64,000 bases of DNA. It comes from Flavobacterium sp. HBTb2-11-1 (lineage in GTDB: Bacteria > Bacteroidota > Bacteroidia > Flavobacteriales > Flavobacteriaceae). Shown one piece after another: positions 9,347 through 18,318 of this stretch. The position numbers and the translations under genes are program-made. The DNA lies in assembly GCF_009826975.1 (NCBI RefSeq), contig NZ_WUMO01000003.1, positions 434,001 through 498,000 of the forward strand, read 5' to 3'. The notes beneath the pieces were generated by a model, which ran no database searches, was not told the DNA's origin, and worked only from the letters and a program-made list of their open reading frames with translations. Every line of letters begins with the position of its first letter. Position 1 is the first letter of the stretch.

Positions 9347-9503
9347 TTTCCAGAGGTTCAAATACAAAGATTAAAGTTTTTCACTTTAATTTTAAGTATT
9401 ATTTCAACAGCAGTTTTCTTAGATAAAAGAAGAGCTGGAACAATTGAGTATGTAATGAACTTATAAGGTGAAATAAAGTATTAATTTAAATACAACCAGA
9501 CCT

Positions 9504-9746
9504 ATGGCCGCTATTCCTGACGAATTGTACAATGTTAAATTTGCAGCGTATTTTGATTCAATGAAAGAATTGTATGTACTCGACCAAAAATTTAAGGTAA
9601 TATGCGATGCTTACTGCGCAAGTACGGCTAAAACTGAGCTTTATAAGGATAAAAGCGAAAAAAACTTTCGACGCAGAATGAAATTTGAGAATCTGTCAAG
9701 GGAGTTAGAAGAAGAAATACTTTTCTATATCATGCGAAATAGGTAA
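9504..9746 (+). CDS. Small cytoplasmic protein, unknown function
   Basis: This 80-residue, charged, helix-rich protein (for example KNFRRRMKFENLSRELEEEI) has no signal peptide or membrane segment. The codon usage and amino-acid composition look like a genuine Flavobacterium gene. It lies between the EthD gene and the convergent DNA glycosylase gene. I recognise no family; a small helical protein is all that can be supported. Confidence 0.45.
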   Translation: MAAIPDELYNVKFAAYFDSMKELYVLDQKFKVICDAYCASTAKTELYKDKSEKNFRRRMKFENLSRELEEEILFYIMRNR

Positions 9747-9770
9747 TTCTTTTTATTGTTCGAGGGGAAA

Positions 9771-10274
9771 TCAACCTTCAAGTTTTGAAAATACTGCTTG
9801 CGCTACAGCTTTCCACTGTTCCATTTTTTCAGTTTTGGTTAGACCTGCATTTAACCCGCTAGTGGAAGGGAGGGTGATATAAGTAATTCCTTCCTGCGGA
9901 ATAGTGTGTTTATGGAAGTATTTTGCGGCGGCTTTACTTTCAAAAAAAACATACTTGATATTCGGAAATTGTTTATGCAGACTCTCAAAATCATTAATAG
10001 TTTCTTCTGTAATTTTGGCATCGCTGCTTCCTTCTCTTTTGCAGCTTTTAAGGACATTCCAAAGACCGATATTGTATTTTTTGACCAGCGCTTTACGATC
10101 TTCATAAGAAGTGCTGAATTCTTCTTCAAAAATAGCAAACAAAATCTTCCAGAAAAGATTGCCTCTGTTGGCATAGTATTGCTGTTTAGCAATGGATTGC
10201 TCACCCGCCATAGTACCCATAATTAGGATAATTGTGGAATTGTCTATTAATGGTTGGAGGGCTTGTTTTAGCAT
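9771..10274 (-). CDS. Uracil-DNA-glycosylase superfamily protein (deoxyinosine glycosylase type)
   Basis: This 167-residue protein would remove a deaminated base from DNA in base-excision repair. It shows the superfamily fold signature: an N-terminal MGTMAGEQSIAKQQYYANR loop in the position of the water-activating motif, a following NLFWKIL segment, and a C-terminal LPSTSGLNAGL loop equivalent to the DNA-intercalation motif. The SSDAKI stretch in the middle is typical of the family whose members act on hypoxanthine or uracil mispairs. The length fits a single-domain enzyme. The exact base preference cannot be read from the sequence. It lies 17 bases downstream of the GNAT gene stop on the same strand. 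Confidence 0.75.
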   Translation of the reverse strand: MLKQALQPLIDNSTIILIMGTMAGEQSIAKQQYYANRGNLFWKILFAIFEEEFSTSYEDRKALVKKYNIGLWNVLKSCKREGSSDAKITEETINDFESLHKQFPNIKYVFFESKAAAKYFHKHTIPQEGITYITLPSTSGLNAGLTKTEKMEQWKAVAQAVFSKLEG

Positions 10275-10291
10275 TTTTTTATCAAATAGTA

Positions 10292-10843
10292 TTATTTTCT
10301 CTTATCCCATTCACGTTTCAGCATGGCATACTGAAATTCGCTTCCCCATTTTCCTTTAAAGAAAATATTTTCAATAAAGTGTCCTTCTTGTTTAAAGCCA
10401 GTGCTTTTTAATAGATTAATAGAAGCAATATTTTCGGCATCTACAATTTCGACAACACGGTGAATTTGCTTTGTGTCAAATAGAAAAGCTAAAATGCAAA
10501 GTAAAACTTCTTTTGCAAAACCTTTCTTTTGTTCAAGATGAGAAATCGTTATTCCGATTTCGGCAATTCTTGTGTCGTATTGGTCGAGTTTAATGGCACA
10601 ATCGCCAATAAGCTGTTTAGTTTCACTATTTTCAATTCCGTATTGCACCCATTCTCCAGCTTTTCCAAAATGCTTCGTTGCGTTTTCTTCAATAAAGTTT
10701 TTGGCTTCTTCATTTGTCATAACATCAAAACCTTGATATTTGGTAACCTCAGGATTTGAGCGATATATATGAAAATCAGATAGATCTGATACTGTGAGAT
10801 GTCGTATATTGAGTCGTTTGGTTTGTATATTTAATATTTCCAT
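10292..10843 (-). CDS. GNAT-family N-acetyltransferase, RimJ/RimL type
   Basis: This roughly 183-residue enzyme would transfer an acetyl group from acetyl-CoA to an amine, often a protein N-terminus or small molecule. The family start (TKRLNIRHLTVSDL), the acetyl-CoA loop region (ISHLEQKKGFAKEVLLCIL) and the end motif (NIASINLLKSTGFKQEGHF) are all present. I prefer the Met of MEILNIQTKRL as start, seven codons inside the longest frame. It precedes the DNA glycosylase gene by 17 bases and may be co-transcribed with it. The substrate is unknown. Confidence 0.8.
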   Translation of the reverse strand: MEILNIQTKRLNIRHLTVSDLSDFHIYRSNPEVTKYQGFDVMTNEEAKNFIEENATKHFGKAGEWVQYGIENSETKQLIGDCAIKLDQYDTRIAEIGITISHLEQKKGFAKEVLLCILAFLFDTKQIHRVVEIVDAENIASINLLKSTGFKQEGHFIENIFFKGKWGSEFQYAMLKREWDKRK

Positions 10844-10907
10844 TGAGTAAATTTCTGCTCGCAATAATGCATTCCAAATATATTTAAATATTTTTTGAAA
10901 TACGATC

Positions 10908-10950
10908 TAAAAAAGCGACGCAGTCCAGAAAGCTTTCAGAACTGCGCCAT
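10908..10950 (-). terminator. Rho-independent terminator after bioB
   Basis: On the reverse strand a near-perfect hairpin (GCAGTTCTGAAAG paired with CTTTCTGGACTGC) ends in CTTTTTT. It lies about 20 bases after the biotin synthase stop codon and before the GNAT gene, so it should end the bioB transcript. Confidence 0.7.
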
Positions 10951-10970
10951 TTTTATATTTCTCAGTGTTT

Positions 10971-11960
10971 TTAAACCACCGAACAAGCACTTTTATTTTC
11001 TTTAACCAAAGGCTTAAGTCCAAGATTTTGAAACATCTGCATATCTTCAGAAAGCCCTGGATTTGGCGTTACTAATAAAGTTTCGCGCTCTCCCGTAAAA
11101 ATAGAATTGGCGCCTGCCATAAAACACCAAGCTTGTTCTTCTTCAGTCATTTCGATACGTCCAGCGCTTAAACGTACAATAGACGCAGGCATAACAATAC
11201 GTGCTGTGGCAATCATTCGAACCATATCCCAAAGAGGCACTTTAGGATTATTTTCTAGGGGAGTTCCTTTTACTCTCGCCAAAGCATTTACAGGAACAGA
11301 TTCTGGATGAACAGGCATAGTTGCTAAAGTTAATAGCATAGAAACTCGATCACCATTAGATTCTCCAAGACCAATGATTCCACCAGAGCAAACTGTGATT
11401 CCCGCTTTTCGGACATTATTTATAGTATCAAGGCGTTGGTCAAATTTACGCGTGCTGATTATTTCATCATAATAACTTTCAGATGTATCCAAATTATGGT
11501 TGTAAGCATAAAGGCCTGCTTCTTGAAGACGTACAGCTTGTTCTTCGGTAAGCATTCCGAGCGTGCAGCAAACTTCCAGTCCAAGATCGTTTACACCTTT
11601 TACCATTTCGATAACGCGATCAAAATCTTTATTATCTCGAACTTCACGCCAAGCCGCAGCCATACAAAAACGAGAAGAACCGCCATCTTTTGCTTTTTGC
11701 GCATGTTCTAATACTTTTTCTGTCGGAAGAAGCGCCTGCACTTTAATATCGGTATGATAACGCGCTGCTTGTCCGCAGTAATAACAGTCTTCCGGACAAC
11801 CGCCTGTTTTTATAGAAAGTAATGTGCTAACCTGTATTTCGGAAGGTTTATGAAATTCTCGATGTACAGTAGCAGCCTGATAAACCAATTCTAACAAAGG
11901 CTGATCGTAGATAGCTTGAATTTCTTCTTTCTTCCAGTCGTGTCTTATTTTCGTGTTCAT
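10971..11960 (-). CDS. bioB: Biotin synthase
   Basis: This 329-residue radical-SAM enzyme inserts sulfur into dethiobiotin to make biotin, the last step of biotin synthesis, in the cytoplasm. The radical-SAM cluster motif is C55-PED-C59-YY-C62. The sequence then follows the family closely: [51 protein letters not shown] and [16 protein letters not shown]. These carry the Cys, Arg and Asn residues that hold the second, sacrificial 2Fe-2S cluster. The length is normal. It is a single-gene unit here with its own terminator; other bio genes are not in the window. Confidence 0.97.
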   Translation of the reverse strand: MNTKIRHDWKKEEIQAIYDQPLLELVYQAATVHREFHKPSEIQVSTLLSIKTGGCPEDCYYCGQAARYHTDIKVQALLPTEKVLEHAQKAKDGGSSRFCMAAAWREVRDNKDFDRVIEMVKGVNDLGLEVCCTLGMLTEEQAVRLQEAGLYAYNHNLDTSESYYDEIISTRKFDQRLDTINNVRKAGITVCSGGIIGLGESNGDRVSMLLTLATMPVHPESVPVNALARVKGTPLENNPKVPLWDMVRMIATARIVMPASIVRLSAGRIEMTEEEQAWCFMAGANSIFTGERETLLVTPNPGLSEDMQMFQNLGLKPLVKENKSACSVV

Positions 11961-12159
11961 TTTATTTTGATATGCTTTAATGATTTTTATTCAAAAGTAT
12001 CGTTTTGCTGTATCATCAAAATGTACCACTTTTTATATTTTAGGTAGACCGGTTACTAATGGGAGATTTGTTCTTCTTCAAAACCAAAATAATGGTACCG
12101 AAACATTTTTGAGAAATAAAAGTTTATTTTCTAATATAGTATCTTCAAATACTAAGCAG

Positions 12160-12933
12160 ATGAATAAGATATTAGTTACGGGTGGAAACGGACATTTAGG
12201 AAAATATGTTGTTAGTGCATTAATAGAAAAAGGTTTCCAAACAGCAGTATTAACAACTCAAGCAAATTGTGAAGTTCGACATGATGTGCAGTTTTTTACT
12301 GGAGATTTGGCTCAAAATCTTGGATTAAAAGAAGCTGCAAAAGGAGTAGAGGTCATTATTCATTGTGCAAGCAATCCGAAGAATTCTCAGCAGACAGATA
12401 TAAATGGCACTAAGAATTTGCTTGATGCAGTAGATAAAAATACAATAAAACACTTTATTTATATTTCTATAGTTGGAATTCACAAAAGCGATTATCCTTA
12501 TTATCAAGCAAAATTAGAAGTAGAAAATGCCATTGCAAAAAGCGGTATCCCTTTTACCATTCTTAGAACCACTCAATTTCATGATTTTGTTTTTAATATC
12601 ATTAAGGGATTAGATCAAAATTCTGAAAGCAATTCCATAACAATTCCTTCGAAAATGAGGTTTCAATCTGTAGCTGTACAGGAAGTTGCCGAGTTATTGG
12701 CTTCTCTTGCATTAGAATCTCCAAAAGGTTTAATGGAAGATTTCGGAGGCCCAGAAGTGCTTCATTTTGAAGAAATGGCCAAAACTTATTTACAAGTCAC
12801 TCAGAATACTAAAAATTTAAAATTAAAAGAGCCAGAAGATATACGCCACAAGTTATTTACTACGGGAATAAATCTGTGTCCAGATAATAATTTGGGAAAA
12901 CAAACTTGGCATGAATATGTAATCAAACGATAA
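12160..12933 (+). CDS. NmrA-like NAD(P)-binding oxidoreductase, atypical SDR
   Basis: This 257-residue protein has the Rossmann signature TGGNGHLGKYV at its N-terminus and the NmrA-like/atypical-SDR features VIIHCASNPKNS, YISIVGIHKSDYPYY and ILRTTQFHDF. I start at the ATG at 12160; the frame is open 60 codons further upstream, but that part is not conserved-looking and would place the dinucleotide motif too far in. Family members bind NAD(P)H and act as quinone reductases, isoflavone-reductase-like enzymes or redox sensors. The substrate is unknown. It lies between bioB and the convergent Lrp gene and seems independent of both. Confidence 0.8.
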   Translation: MNKILVTGGNGHLGKYVVSALIEKGFQTAVLTTQANCEVRHDVQFFTGDLAQNLGLKEAAKGVEVIIHCASNPKNSQQTDINGTKNLLDAVDKNTIKHFIYISIVGIHKSDYPYYQAKLEVENAIAKSGIPFTILRTTQFHDFVFNIIKGLDQNSESNSITIPSKMRFQSVAVQEVAELLASLALESPKGLMEDFGGPEVLHFEEMAKTYLQVTQNTKNLKLKEPEDIRHKLFTTGINLCPDNNLGKQTWHEYVIKR

Positions 12934-12947
12934 TAAAACAGTTAGGT

Positions 12948-13418
12948 TTATACAGGAAGATTTTTCTCAAATGCAGAACCAAAAGAGAAAAAAGAATCGG
13001 TGCTTCCAACGCCTTCAATTTGGTGAATTTGTTCGTACAATATTTTACGAAGTTCTTCATTGTTTGCCGCTACAATTTTGATGAATAAAGCATAATTGCC
13101 CGAAACCCAATGGCATTCTACCACTTCGGGAATCTGTTTTAGTTTTTCTGCAATAGAATAGGAAAAATGAGCCTCTTTTGTAACAATTCCTGTGTAGGTA
13201 ATGGTTTCAAAACCAACTTCTTTTGGAGCTAGTTTTACAGAGAATCCAGTTATTACGCCAGATTCTTGCAGTTTGCGAACTCTTAAATGTACCAACGAAT
13301 TGGAAATGTTTAATTCGCGTGCTAAATCAGAAAAAGCAATTCTACCGTTTTCGCTCAGTTTCTGTATAATTTCTCTATCTAAAGCATCAATATTTTCATT
13401 CTTTTTAATCGCTGCCAT
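12948..13418 (-). CDS. Lrp/AsnC-family transcriptional regulator
   Basis: This 156-residue protein has an N-terminal winged helix-turn-helix (about residues 10-65: ALDREIIQKLSENGRIAFSD, then LARELNISNSLVHLRVRKL) and a C-terminal RAM/ligand-sensing domain (about 80-150) with CHWVSGNYALFIKI. Lrp/AsnC proteins form dimers or octamers and sense an amino acid or related metabolite. It is divergent from the 2-oxoadipate dioxygenase gene with 188 bases between the two starts, the usual arrangement for a local regulator. From this I infer that it controls the six-gene operon at 13.6-26.1 kb, perhaps responding to lysine, hydroxylysine or 2-aminoadipate. The ligand is not readable from the sequence. 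Confidence 0.88.
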   Translation of the reverse strand: MAAIKKNENIDALDREIIQKLSENGRIAFSDLARELNISNSLVHLRVRKLQESGVITGFSVKLAPKEVGFETITYTGIVTKEAHFSYSIAEKLKQIPEVVECHWVSGNYALFIKIVAANNEELRKILYEQIHQIEGVGSTDSFFSFGSAFEKNLPV

Positions 13419-13566
13419 ATGCTGTGCTGGTTTATGGATTCTATTATTTTGACAATTCTTTCGGTCAAACTCGTTTTCAAAGTGTCAAAATTACAAAAAA
13501 AAGAGTTCAAAGTGTCGAATTGTAAATAATCGTATGACTATAATGTTATAATAACAGTATTATCTA

Positions 13567-13574
13567 TAGATTTG
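13567..13574 (+). promoter_or_regulatory. Candidate -7 promoter box for the hglS operon
   Basis: TAGATTTG matches the Bacteroidota TAnnTTTG box and lies 40 bases before the hglS start codon. No good TTG element is seen at the usual distance upstream, which would fit a promoter that needs an activator such as the divergent Lrp protein. It does not have the GGTAAT half-sites found in the hydroxyproline region. Confidence 0.4.
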
Positions 13575-13606
13575 TGTCATTATAACACTATTTAACAAAC
13601 TTAAAA

Positions 13607-14422
13607 ATGGATAAAAATCAACTACTTACGAAACTTTGGGAGCAATATATTGAAATTACTCCATCGGCTTTAAAAATACATGAATTACTGGAAGAAAAAG
13701 GCGAAGAAATTTTAAACGACCATATTGCAATTCGTACTTTCAACGATAAACGTGTCAATATTGAAGTTTTAGAAAAAGCTTTCCTTAATGTTGGTTATGA
13801 AACAAAAGGCGAATATTATTTTGAAACCAAAAAACTATATGCTAAACATTATGAAAATGCTTTAGATAAAAATGCACCAAGAATTTTCATTTCAGAATTA
13901 GAATTAGAAAAATGTTCTGCAGAATTACAGGAAAGAGTGCAGCAGCTTTTAGACAGTTGTGATCAAAATGTATTTAATAATCCAGATTTGGTATTAAGCG
14001 GAGCGGTTTGGAAAGGAAATTCGCAAGCGGTTTACAAATCATTATTAGAAGAATCTGAATATGCGGCTTGGATGTATGTTTATGGTTTTAGAGCCAATCA
14101 CTTTACAATCAATACTAATGCTTTAAAAGGATTTAAAACTTTAGAGGAATTAAACAATTTCTTAGAAACTAGCGGATGGGAACTGAATGCTTCTGGCGGA
14201 AAAATTAAAGGAACCCCAGAGCAGCTTTTAGAACAATCAAGCACATTGGCAGATTTGTACGATATTGATTTTGAGGAAGGAACTTTAAAAGTGCCATCTT
14301 GCTATTATGAATTTGCGTTGCGTTACCCTATGTCAAACGGAGAATTATATCAAGGTTTTGTGGCTTCATCGGCAGATAAAATATTTGAAAGCACCGATGT
14401 GAAGCTTCAAAAAACAATATAA
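13607..14422 (+). CDS. hglS: 2-Oxoadipate dioxygenase/decarboxylase (DUF1338, HglS-like)
   Basis: This 271-residue cytoplasmic protein belongs to DUF1338. The characterised Pseudomonas member HglS converts 2-oxoadipate and O2 to D-2-hydroxyglutarate and CO2 in lysine catabolism. The expected iron ligands are visible as His39 (NDHIAIRT), His165 (RANHFTIN) and Glu235 (YYEFALRYP), and Arg43 next to the first His fits the substrate-binding Arg of the family. It is the first gene of the operon, 39 bases before the ALDH7 gene. The final operon gene encodes a D-2-hydroxyglutarate-dehydrogenase-like enzyme that would use its product. Its length is shorter than the roughly 450-residue HglS form, as in other compact DUF1338 proteins. 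The reaction is inferred from family and context. Confidence 0.82.
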   Translation: MDKNQLLTKLWEQYIEITPSALKIHELLEEKGEEILNDHIAIRTFNDKRVNIEVLEKAFLNVGYETKGEYYFETKKLYAKHYENALDKNAPRIFISELELEKCSAELQERVQQLLDSCDQNVFNNPDLVLSGAVWKGNSQAVYKSLLEESEYAAWMYVYGFRANHFTINTNALKGFKTLEELNNFLETSGWELNASGGKIKGTPEQLLEQSSTLADLYDIDFEEGTLKVPSCYYEFALRYPMSNGELYQGFVASSADKIFESTDVKLQKTI

Positions 14423-14461
14423 TATTCAGTCAATAGAAAATGCACAACTAAAAAGTTTATA

Positions 14462-16015
14462 ATGGCAATCGAAGAATTAGAAACTACAATAAAAGAAGCT
14501 TTAAAAGAATTAAACATAAAAGATAGTAATGAGGGAACTTCAACAGGATTGAATAACTTTTCTAATGGAGAAATTCTAGAAAGTTATTCTCCTGTTGACG
14601 GAAAATTGATTGGAAAAGTTAAAACATCCACTGCAGCTGATTATGAAAAAGTGATGGAATCGGCTAACGAAGCTTTTAATCAGTTCCGATTAATTCCTGC
14701 ACCAAAGCGAGGCGAAATGGTACGTCAGTTTGGTGAAAAATTACGCAAGAACAAAGAAGCGTTAGGAAAACTGGTTTCATACGAAATGGGTAAATCTTTG
14801 CAGGAAGGTTACGGAGAAGTTCAGGAAATGATCGATATCTGCGATTTTGCGGTGGGGCTTTCGCGTCAGCTGCATGGATTAACGATGCATTCAGAAAGAC
14901 CTGGACACAGAATGTATGAGCAATACCATTCTTTGGGAGTTGTCGGGATTATTTCGGCATTTAACTTTCCGGTAGCCGTTTGGGCTTGGAATACAGCTTT
15001 GGCGTGGGTTTGCGGAGATGTTTGCGTTTGGAAGCCATCTGAAAAAACACCGCTTTGTGCCGTTGCCTGTCAAAATATTATGGCAGAGGTTATAAAAGAA
15101 AATAACTTGCCAGAAGGAATTTCGTGTTTGGTTACGGGAGATTATAAAATAGGTGAGTTGCTGACTAATGATAAACGCATTCCATTAATTTCTGCTACAG
15201 GTTCTACTAGAATGGGGAAAATTGTTGCGCAGGTAGTTGCAGGACGTTTCGGTAAATCATTGCTAGAATTAGGAGGAAACAATGCCATCATTGTAACACC
15301 CGATGCAGATTTGGAAATGACTATTATTGGTGCCGTTTTTGGAGCCGTAGGAACAGCAGGGCAAAGATGCACTACTACACGTCGTTTGATTATTCACGAA
15401 AGCATTTATGATAAAGTAAAAGAAGCTCTTGTTTCCGCATACAAACAATTGCGTATCGGAAATCCGTTGGACGAGAAAAATCATGTCGGACCTCTTATTG
15501 ACAAACAAGCAGTTGAATTCTATAATGAAGCGCTGAAAAAAGTAGTTGCTCAAGGAGGAAAAATTCTGGTTGAAGGCGGAGTGCTTTTTGGCGAAGGATA
15601 CGAAAGCGGCTGTTATGTAAAACCTGCCATTGCTGAGGCCGATAATTCTTTTGAAATTGTACAGCACGAAACTTTTGCGCCTGTCTTGTATCTGTTGAAA
15701 TATTCAGGAACGGTTGAAAACGCTATTGCAATCCAAAATGATGTGGTTCAAGGATTATCATCTGCAATTATGACAAATAACTTAAGAGAAGCCGAATTGT
15801 TTTTATCAGTTGCAGGTTCTGACTGCGGAATTGCAAATGTGAATATCGGAACATCTGGCGCTGAAATTGGAGGGGCTTTTGGGGGTGAAAAAGAAACTGG
15901 GGGAGGAAGAGAATCTGGATCTGATGCTTGGAAAATTTACATGAGAAGACAAACCAATACAATCAATTATGGTGTGGGCGTAGCATTATCTCAAGGGATA
16001 AAATTTCATTTGTAA
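14462..16015 (+). CDS. amaB: ALDH7-family 2-aminoadipate-6-semialdehyde dehydrogenase (AmaB/antiquitin-like)
   Basis: This 517-residue NAD(P)-dependent enzyme would oxidise 2-aminoadipate 6-semialdehyde (in equilibrium with piperideine-6-carboxylate) to 2-aminoadipate. It follows the antiquitin/ALDH7 pattern closely: the catalytic Cys303 in GTAGQRCTTTRRLIIHE, the general-base Glu in LLELGGNNA, and the C-terminal block EIGGAFGGEKETGGGRESGS plus DAWKIYMRRQTNTINYG. The protein is soluble and cytoplasmic. In the operon it links two steps: its substrate is the product of the hydroxylysine phospholyase two genes downstream of the glycosidases, and its product leads to 2-oxoadipate, the substrate of the HglS-like enzyme upstream. 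ALDH7 enzymes also serve ordinary lysine catabolism. Confidence 0.88.
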   Translation: MAIEELETTIKEALKELNIKDSNEGTSTGLNNFSNGEILESYSPVDGKLIGKVKTSTAADYEKVMESANEAFNQFRLIPAPKRGEMVRQFGEKLRKNKEALGKLVSYEMGKSLQEGYGEVQEMIDICDFAVGLSRQLHGLTMHSERPGHRMYEQYHSLGVVGIISAFNFPVAVWAWNTALAWVCGDVCVWKPSEKTPLCAVACQNIMAEVIKENNLPEGISCLVTGDYKIGELLTNDKRIPLISATGSTRMGKIVAQVVAGRFGKSLLELGGNNAIIVTPDADLEMTIIGAVFGAVGTAGQRCTTTRRLIIHESIYDKVKEALVSAYKQLRIGNPLDEKNHVGPLIDKQAVEFYNEALKKVVAQGGKILVEGGVLFGEGYESGCYVKPAIAEADNSFEIVQHETFAPVLYLLKYSGTVENAIAIQNDVVQGLSSAIMTNNLREAELFLSVAGSDCGIANVNIGTSGAEIGGAFGGEKETGGGRESGSDAWKIYMRRQTNTINYGVGVALSQGIKFHL

Positions 16016-16084
16016 AATGAATTTTGCCAGTAAATTAACAAGTCCTATATTTAGATAAAAAACACTTCACAAAAATGAAATAAC

Positions 16085-18091
16085 ATGTACAAAAAGAAAT
16101 TTCTTTTGATTCTTGTATTCTTTTTCATCATCTCAGCGGGCTGGTCTCAAAAAGGCTTTCCCATTTTAGAATCAGCTAAAAACAGTATTAATTTTAAGGG
16201 AAATCCAGCAAATGCAACAGACAGAAAATCTCTTGCGTTTTCTGATAAAGGCGCTTGGTTCGCCTTCGGATTTTTAGATGCTTCAAATGTTCAAGCAGGA
16301 TTTTCGGGGCCTTTTTTAATGACCGAACAAAACGGCGTTTGGTTAAGTTCTTCTTTTGTTTCATTGCAATTAAAAGACGAAAAAGGCCAAGATATTATCG
16401 ACTGGAAAAGTTCATTGGTAGCACAAAACAGTTACAATAGTCATTTAGAACAGCAATTTAAGAATGAAAAAATAGATGTAAAACAACAATTGGTGTTTTT
16501 ATCAGGTCACACTGCTCTGCAAAGGACAAGCATTACAAATAAAAGTGCAAAGCCAATTACGCTTTTTCCGTCTTATAATGCAACGCTTTTTTTAGATGAT
16601 TTGCAATTATCGAATGAGAAAAATACTTTAAAAATTGTTTCTTCAAAAAGCATAGCGGTTGGTTATATTCAGTTTCTAAAATCAAATCCAGAAATTGAAA
16701 TTACCAAACAAGGATACAAAGCACAAACCGAAAAATTGTTTTTAAAACCAAATGAAACTAAAGAAATTATAGTTTCACAAAGTTTTATTTTTCCGCAATA
16801 TTCTTGGAAAACGGAAAACGAAACGATACAGAAAACGGTATTCACTACACTGTTGAACAAGACACAACAAGAAAAAGAAAAACAATTGGCACAGCTTATT
16901 GCCAAAAAGAAGAGTATTTACAAAGATCAGAGTTATTCAGATTTGGTTGCAAAATTGGTACTGACTTTACAAAATAATACCAGAATTGCTGCGGAAGGAT
17001 TAAAACATGGAGGTCTTTTCCCTAGTTACAATTACGAATGGTTTCATGGTTTTTGGGTTTGGGATAGCTGGAAACATGCCGTTGCAGTAGCCAATTATGA
17101 TGCCGAATTAGCCAAAAATCAAATGCGTGCTTTATTTGATTATCAGGATCCTAATGGTTTTATTCCAGATTGCGTTTACAGAAACAATCTTCTTGAAGAA
17201 AATAATTATAGAAATACAAAAGCACCGCTTGCAGCTTGGGCTGTTTGGAAGATTTATGAAAAAACAAAAGATGATAATTTTATAAAAGAGTTTTATCCAA
17301 AGTTGACTTTATATCACAATTGGTGGTACAAAGAACGCGATCACGATCAAGATGGTTTATGCGAATTTGGTTCGACAGACGGAACTGTGATTGCCGCAAA
17401 ATGGGAGAGTGGAATGGATAATGCCGTTCGTTTTGACGAAAGCAAAATCCTGAAAAACGAAGAAAAAGCCTATTCGTTAAATCAAGAAAGTGTCGATTTA
17501 AATTCGTTTTTATTTGCGGAGAAAAATTATCTCAGTAAAATGGCATCAGTTTTAAAATTAAATGATGAAGCTAAAAAATGGAAGAATGAAAGCGATGCAT
17601 TAAAACTCAAAATTCAAAAGCAATTTTGGGATCAAAAAACGGGTTGGTTTTACGACACAACAATTGATGGCAAAACATTGATAAAAGCAATGGGATGCGA
17701 AGGATATTGTCCGATTTGGGTAGAAGTTGCTACCAAGGAACAAGCCAAAGCAGCAAAAAACAATATGGTTGATCCAGCGAGTCTGAACACTTTTGTGCCT
17801 CTACCAACATTGGCTGCGAATCACCCAAAGTTTAAACCAGATAACGGATATTGGAGAGGACCTATTTGGCTTGACCAAAGTTATTTTGGCATCAACGGAT
17901 TAGAAAAGTATGGATACACTAAAGAAGCAAACGAACTGGCCTATAAACTGATGCACAATGCGGAAGGCGTTATGGACAAAGGAACTTCTATCAGAGAAAA
18001 TTATCAGCCCGTAAACGGAAAAGGATTGGAAGCTTACAACTTTAGCTGGTCTGCTTCGCATTATTTAATGCTGCTTTTAGAGGATAAATAA
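16085..18091 (+). CDS. Exported GH63-type (MGH1-like) alpha-glucosidase
   Basis: This 668-residue glycosidase has a Sec signal peptide (KKFLLILVFFFIISAGWS) and should act in the periplasm. The catalytic (alpha/alpha)6 barrel runs over about residues 270-665, with signature stretches FHGFWVWDSWKHA (Asp327), DYQDPNGFIPDCVYRNN, WYKERDHDQDGLCEFGS and NGYWRGPIWLDQSYFGING typical of GH63 and MGH1-like enzymes such as E. coli YgjK. From memory, YgjK has been linked to Glc-alpha-1,2-Gal, which is exactly the outer linkage of the collagen disaccharide. Because the next gene is a beta-galactosidase and the one after a hydroxylysine kinase-lyase, I infer that it removes the glucose from glucosylgalactosyl-hydroxylysine. 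Activity on another alpha-glucoside remains possible. Confidence 0.78.
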   Translation: MYKKKFLLILVFFFIISAGWSQKGFPILESAKNSINFKGNPANATDRKSLAFSDKGAWFAFGFLDASNVQAGFSGPFLMTEQNGVWLSSSFVSLQLKDEKGQDIIDWKSSLVAQNSYNSHLEQQFKNEKIDVKQQLVFLSGHTALQRTSITNKSAKPITLFPSYNATLFLDDLQLSNEKNTLKIVSSKSIAVGYIQFLKSNPEIEITKQGYKAQTEKLFLKPNETKEIIVSQSFIFPQYSWKTENETIQKTVFTTLLNKTQQEKEKQLAQLIAKKKSIYKDQSYSDLVAKLVLTLQNNTRIAAEGLKHGGLFPSYNYEWFHGFWVWDSWKHAVAVANYDAELAKNQMRALFDYQDPNGFIPDCVYRNNLLEENNYRNTKAPLAAWAVWKIYEKTKDDNFIKEFYPKLTLYHNWWYKERDHDQDGLCEFGSTDGTVIAAKWESGMDNAVRFDESKILKNEEKAYSLNQESVDLNSFLFAEKNYLSKMASVLKLNDEAKKWKNESDALKLKIQKQFWDQKTGWFYDTTIDGKTLIKAMGCEGYCPIWVEVATKEQAKAAKNNMVDPASLNTFVPLPTLAANHPKFKPDNGYWRGPIWLDQSYFGINGLEKYGYTKEANELAYKLMHNAEGVMDKGTSIRENYQPVNGKGLEAYNFSWSASHYLMLLLEDK

Positions 18092-18109
18092 TATAAAGCG
18101 TTGGTTTTT

Positions 18110-18252
18110 AACACATAGAAACATAGTTTGCTAGACTCATAATTGTAGCGGTGAAAGACGTTGTACTTTTCTTAAGCAAACATAGCTATGTGTTAGAAAC
18201 TAGTTTCTTTCACTTTATCTTTTTTAGAAATATAACTATGTTTCTATGTGTT
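18110..18252. repeat. MITE-like repeat, copy A (AACACATAG family)
   Basis: This 143-bp element lies between the GH63 and GH42 genes. Its ends are perfect 17-bp inverted repeats (AACACATAGAAACATAG and complement). An internal CATAGCTATGTGTTA and the block GAAAGACGTT are shared with copy B at 22963-23096. It carries no coding frame. Confidence 0.8.
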
Positions 18253-18265
18253 TAATTTAATAAAT

Positions 18266-18310
<45 letters not shown>

Positions 18311-18318
18311 AAACTAAC

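Noticed and set aside
9281..9466. Open frame of 61 codons after the EthD gene
   Set aside because: It runs through the 26-bp palindrome, has no recognisable domain and no promoter, and its composition is not convincing for a protein.
11980..12159. Upstream extension of the NmrA-like gene, and an ACCGGT-centred dyad in it (near 12047)
   Set aside because: The extension would place the Rossmann motif 60 residues in; the dyad is imperfect and no matching TetR-type regulator is adjacent, so I do not call an operator.
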